From Sulfomarinibacter sp963733915 (GTDB lineage Bacteria; Acidobacteriota; Thermoanaerobaculia; Thermoanaerobaculales; Sulfomarinibacteraceae): a stretch of DNA of 64,000 nt. Numbering within the stretch: the first letter of the stretch is position 1; every line of letters starts with the position of its first letter. A program made the position numbers and the translations under genes. The stretch spans positions 434,001 to 498,000 of the forward strand of contig CAVTEP010000001.1 in the NCBI GenBank assembly GCA_963733915.1, in the 5' to 3' direction. Below the pieces are notes generated by a model. The model was not told where the DNA came from. It saw only the letters and a list, made by a program, of their open reading frames with translations, and did not search any database. This document shows, piece after piece, positions 62,269 through 64,000 of the stretch.

Positions 62269-63336
62269 TCAGATCAGCCCGCGCCGACGGAAGAAGAGGA
62301 GCAGACCGGCCACCGTCAGGAGCATGACCAGAAGTACCATCGGGTATCCCCAGTACCAGCCGAGCTCGGGCATGTTCCAGGGGCTGGCTTGCGTGTCGAA
62401 ATTCATGCCGTACAAACCCGCTACGAATGACAGCGGGATGAAGGTGGTGGCGATGATGGTCAAGACCTTCATGATCTCATTCATCCGGTTGGAGACGCTC
62501 GAGAGATAGAGATCGTTGAGGCTCGCCACCATTTCGCGGTAGGTCTCGATGATGTCGAGGGCGAGTGCCGCGTGGTCGGCGGCGTCGCGCAGGTAGGTCG
62601 GAGTGTCGTTGCCGAGCAGGTCGGATTCGGTCAACATCAGGGTGTGAAGCATGTCGCGCAACGGCCAGACCGATTTTCGGAGCACCAGCAAGTCGCGTTT
62701 GATGTGGTGGATGCTATAGCGATCGTCGCTCGTCGGCTCGTCGAGGATCGAGTCCTCGAGGGTCTCGAGCCGGTCGCCGATGTGATCGAGCACCGGAAAC
62801 AGGTGGTCGACCGTGGTGTCGATCAGCGTGTAGGCGAGATAGCCGGGGCCGCCGCCCCGGATTCGCGGCTTGCCCAGGCGCAGCCGCTGCCGAACCGGAT
62901 CGAAGAGCGCGCTCGGCTGCTCGCGGGCCGAGAGCACGAGCCCGCGCTGGACAACGATGCTGATCTGTTCCTTGGCGAGGCTGTCGCCTTTGCCTCCGAA
63001 CGAGAAGTGGTCCAAGACGACAAAGAGCGAATCGTCGTAATCCTCAACCTTGGGCCGCTGCCCGACATTCACCACGTCCTCGAGGACCAGGGAGTGAATG
63101 TTCAGATTTCGCCCGAGCTCGGCGATCAGCCCGACATCATGGCCCTCGACGTCGATCCAGGTCGTGACCCCCTCGGCGGCGGCGGGTGGCGCCACCAACC
63201 CGGCCGGCTCTTCCTCGCTGATCTGGTCGAGCCCGTATCGGACCAGGTGAACAACCGCCGGTTCGAGCCCCGGGGGTCGGTCGGAAATGGTGCCGGGTGG
63301 GGTTCCCGGAGCATGCCGTTGCTTGTGGATCCGCAT
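62269..63336 (-). CDS. corA: CorA-type magnesium/cobalt transporter
   Basis: Pentameric inner-membrane divalent-cation channel, 355 residues. The large cytosolic domain (1-290) includes the IDVEGHDVGLIAELG strand-helix pattern; two C-terminal helices follow with the GMN selectivity motif (LYGMNF, about residue 316). AGGGAGGAG lies before ATG 63336; an upstream extension of 80 residues would be low-complexity and was left out. Ends in basic FFRRRGLI. Confidence 0.94.
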   Translation of the reverse strand: MRIHKQRHAPGTPPGTISDRPPGLEPAVVHLVRYGLDQISEEEPAGLVAPPAAAEGVTTWIDVEGHDVGLIAELGRNLNIHSLVLEDVVNVGQRPKVEDYDDSLFVVLDHFSFGGKGDSLAKEQISIVVQRGLVLSAREQPSALFDPVRQRLRLGKPRIRGGGPGYLAYTLIDTTVDHLFPVLDHIGDRLETLEDSILDEPTSDDRYSIHHIKRDLLVLRKSVWPLRDMLHTLMLTESDLLGNDTPTYLRDAADHAALALDIIETYREMVASLNDLYLSSVSNRMNEIMKVLTIIATTFIPLSFVAGLYGMNFDTQASPWNMPELGWYWGYPMVLLVMLLTVAGLLLFFRRRGLI

Positions 63337-63433
63337 GCGAACTCCTCCCTGTTCAACCGTCGTGGCAGCCCGCGTGAAGTGTCTCGAACGATTGTAGCCG
63401 GATTGAATGCGGTCGACTGACACGCCGCGGTTT

Positions 63434-64000
63434 TCAGAGCAGACGGGTGCCGCGGTCCTCCGCAGCCCGCAGCCCGCCCGACAGTTGCCCAGGAACCTCA
63501 GCTGCCGGGCAACGTGCGTTGAAGCCGCACCATGCGCACAAAACGCCGGGCGACGCCGGAAAGTCGTCAACAGCTTCAACGTCCTCGACGAGCTCGAGGA
63601 AGCGATTCAGAATCACCTTTGCGCGATTGCTGTCGACGTGTTGCCAACGTGTGGTGCCATGGCGCAGGTAGTGGTAACCGGCAAGCCCCTCGTCCTCGCT
63701 GTGATGGCCGAGCACGCAGGCGGCGTACAGTGGCGCCTGCAGGCCGTCTGAGAACTCCGACCCGTCGCCTTCGTGCCGCGAGGTCTTGTAGTCGATCACG
63801 AAGAGACGTCCCTGCTCGGTGCGACCGACCCGATCGGCAAACCCGGTAAAGACGACACGCTCCGACAACGGCACCGTGAGCCGCTGTTCGAGGGAGATGG
63901 TCTCGCTGTTGTCGCGGGAAAAGGTGTCCCGAAGAAAGCGGCTCAGCATTTCGCGGCCTGTCCGCAGATAGCTTTCCTCGCCGTCGTCGACCCGGACAAT
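63434..64000 (-). CDS. RecB-like PD-(D/E)XK nuclease domain protein, partial
   Basis: The C-terminal 188 residues of a longer protein whose start lies beyond the window. The nuclease core is visible: GFADRVGRTEQGRLFVIDYKTS gives the D-x(n)-(I/V)-D-Y-K-T signature, then the QAPLYA helix, and a final iron-sulfur-type cysteine group (CAWCGFNARCPA). Such domains occur in AddB/RecB-type helicase-nucleases and Cas4-like proteins; a PDDEXK_1 helicase relative is most likely. Its 3' end is 97 bases from the corA start. Confidence 0.82.
   Translation of the reverse strand: MVRVDDGEESYLRTGREMLSRFLRDTFSRDNSETISLEQRLTVPLSERVVFTGFADRVGRTEQGRLFVIDYKTSRHEGDGSEFSDGLQAPLYAACVLGHHSEDEGLAGYHYLRHGTTRWQHVDSNRAKVILNRFLELVEDVEAVDDFPASPGVLCAWCGFNARCPAAEVPGQLSGGLRAAEDRGTRLL

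Overview
The window is GC-rich bacterial chromosome with tightly packed, mostly minus-strand operons (many ATGA stop/start overlaps). A TonB receptor with an N-terminal carboxypeptidase-like domain, tricorn-type protease, sulfatase-TPR fusion, SPS/sucrose synthase genes and two HD-GYP receptors together suggest an Acidobacteriota-like organism. That placement is inference: there is no rRNA or other marker here. Three promoters can be read with near-consensus boxes (TTGACA, 17 nt, TATATT or TACAAT).

Layout. 1-7.4 kb (+): permease, IclR regulator, two class III aminotransferases, an aldehyde dehydrogenase and a DmpA-type peptidase, which look like an amino acid/amine catabolic operon. 7.5-11.8 kb (-): aminomethyltransferase (GcvT-like) plus two PYROXD2-like FAD oxidoreductases in one operon, with frameshifts. 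11.9-21.6 kb (-): sulfatase-TPR protein, TonB receptor, a kinase/ammoniophospholyase fusion and a GH63-like glucosidase. 21.7-27.6 kb: TetR regulator with paired operators, a broken hydrolase, a coupled 48-aa protein, IMPACT-family protein, Cache-GAF-HD-GYP protein and VapBC. 27.6-38.4 kb: tricorn-like protease, then a sucrose island (fructokinase, SPS-SPP fusion, sucrose synthase, SSS transporter). 38.5-41.6 kb: mobile DNA (RAYT transposase and a group II intron). 41.8-49.8 kb (-): MerB-like gene with an in-frame UGA, tRNA-Ala, dodecin, an unknown protein, ribE, ribD, ftsY, roadblock-like protein, PilW-like TPR lipoprotein and HD-GYP protein. 49.9-64 kb: PolX, response regulator, cyclase, GalT/GH57, SNF2 helicase, MFS, Hsp20, SOD, CorA and the start of a RecB-type nuclease.

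The strongest novelty is at 41804-42406. The MerB-like protein reads straight through a single in-frame UGA at the position of the MerB catalytic cysteine (Cys-Ala-x-Asp becomes UGA-Ala-Glu-Asp). A SECIS-like hairpin begins directly after the UGA. This predicts a selenocysteine-containing organomercurial-lyase relative.

Second themes are a family of intergenic hairpins built from short tandem words (several different words, same architecture) and a kinase-phospholyase fusion near an aminotransferase/dehydrogenase operon. About a dozen single-base frameshifts in otherwise well-conserved genes look more like assembly indels than decay, and should be checked before any of those genes is called a pseudogene.
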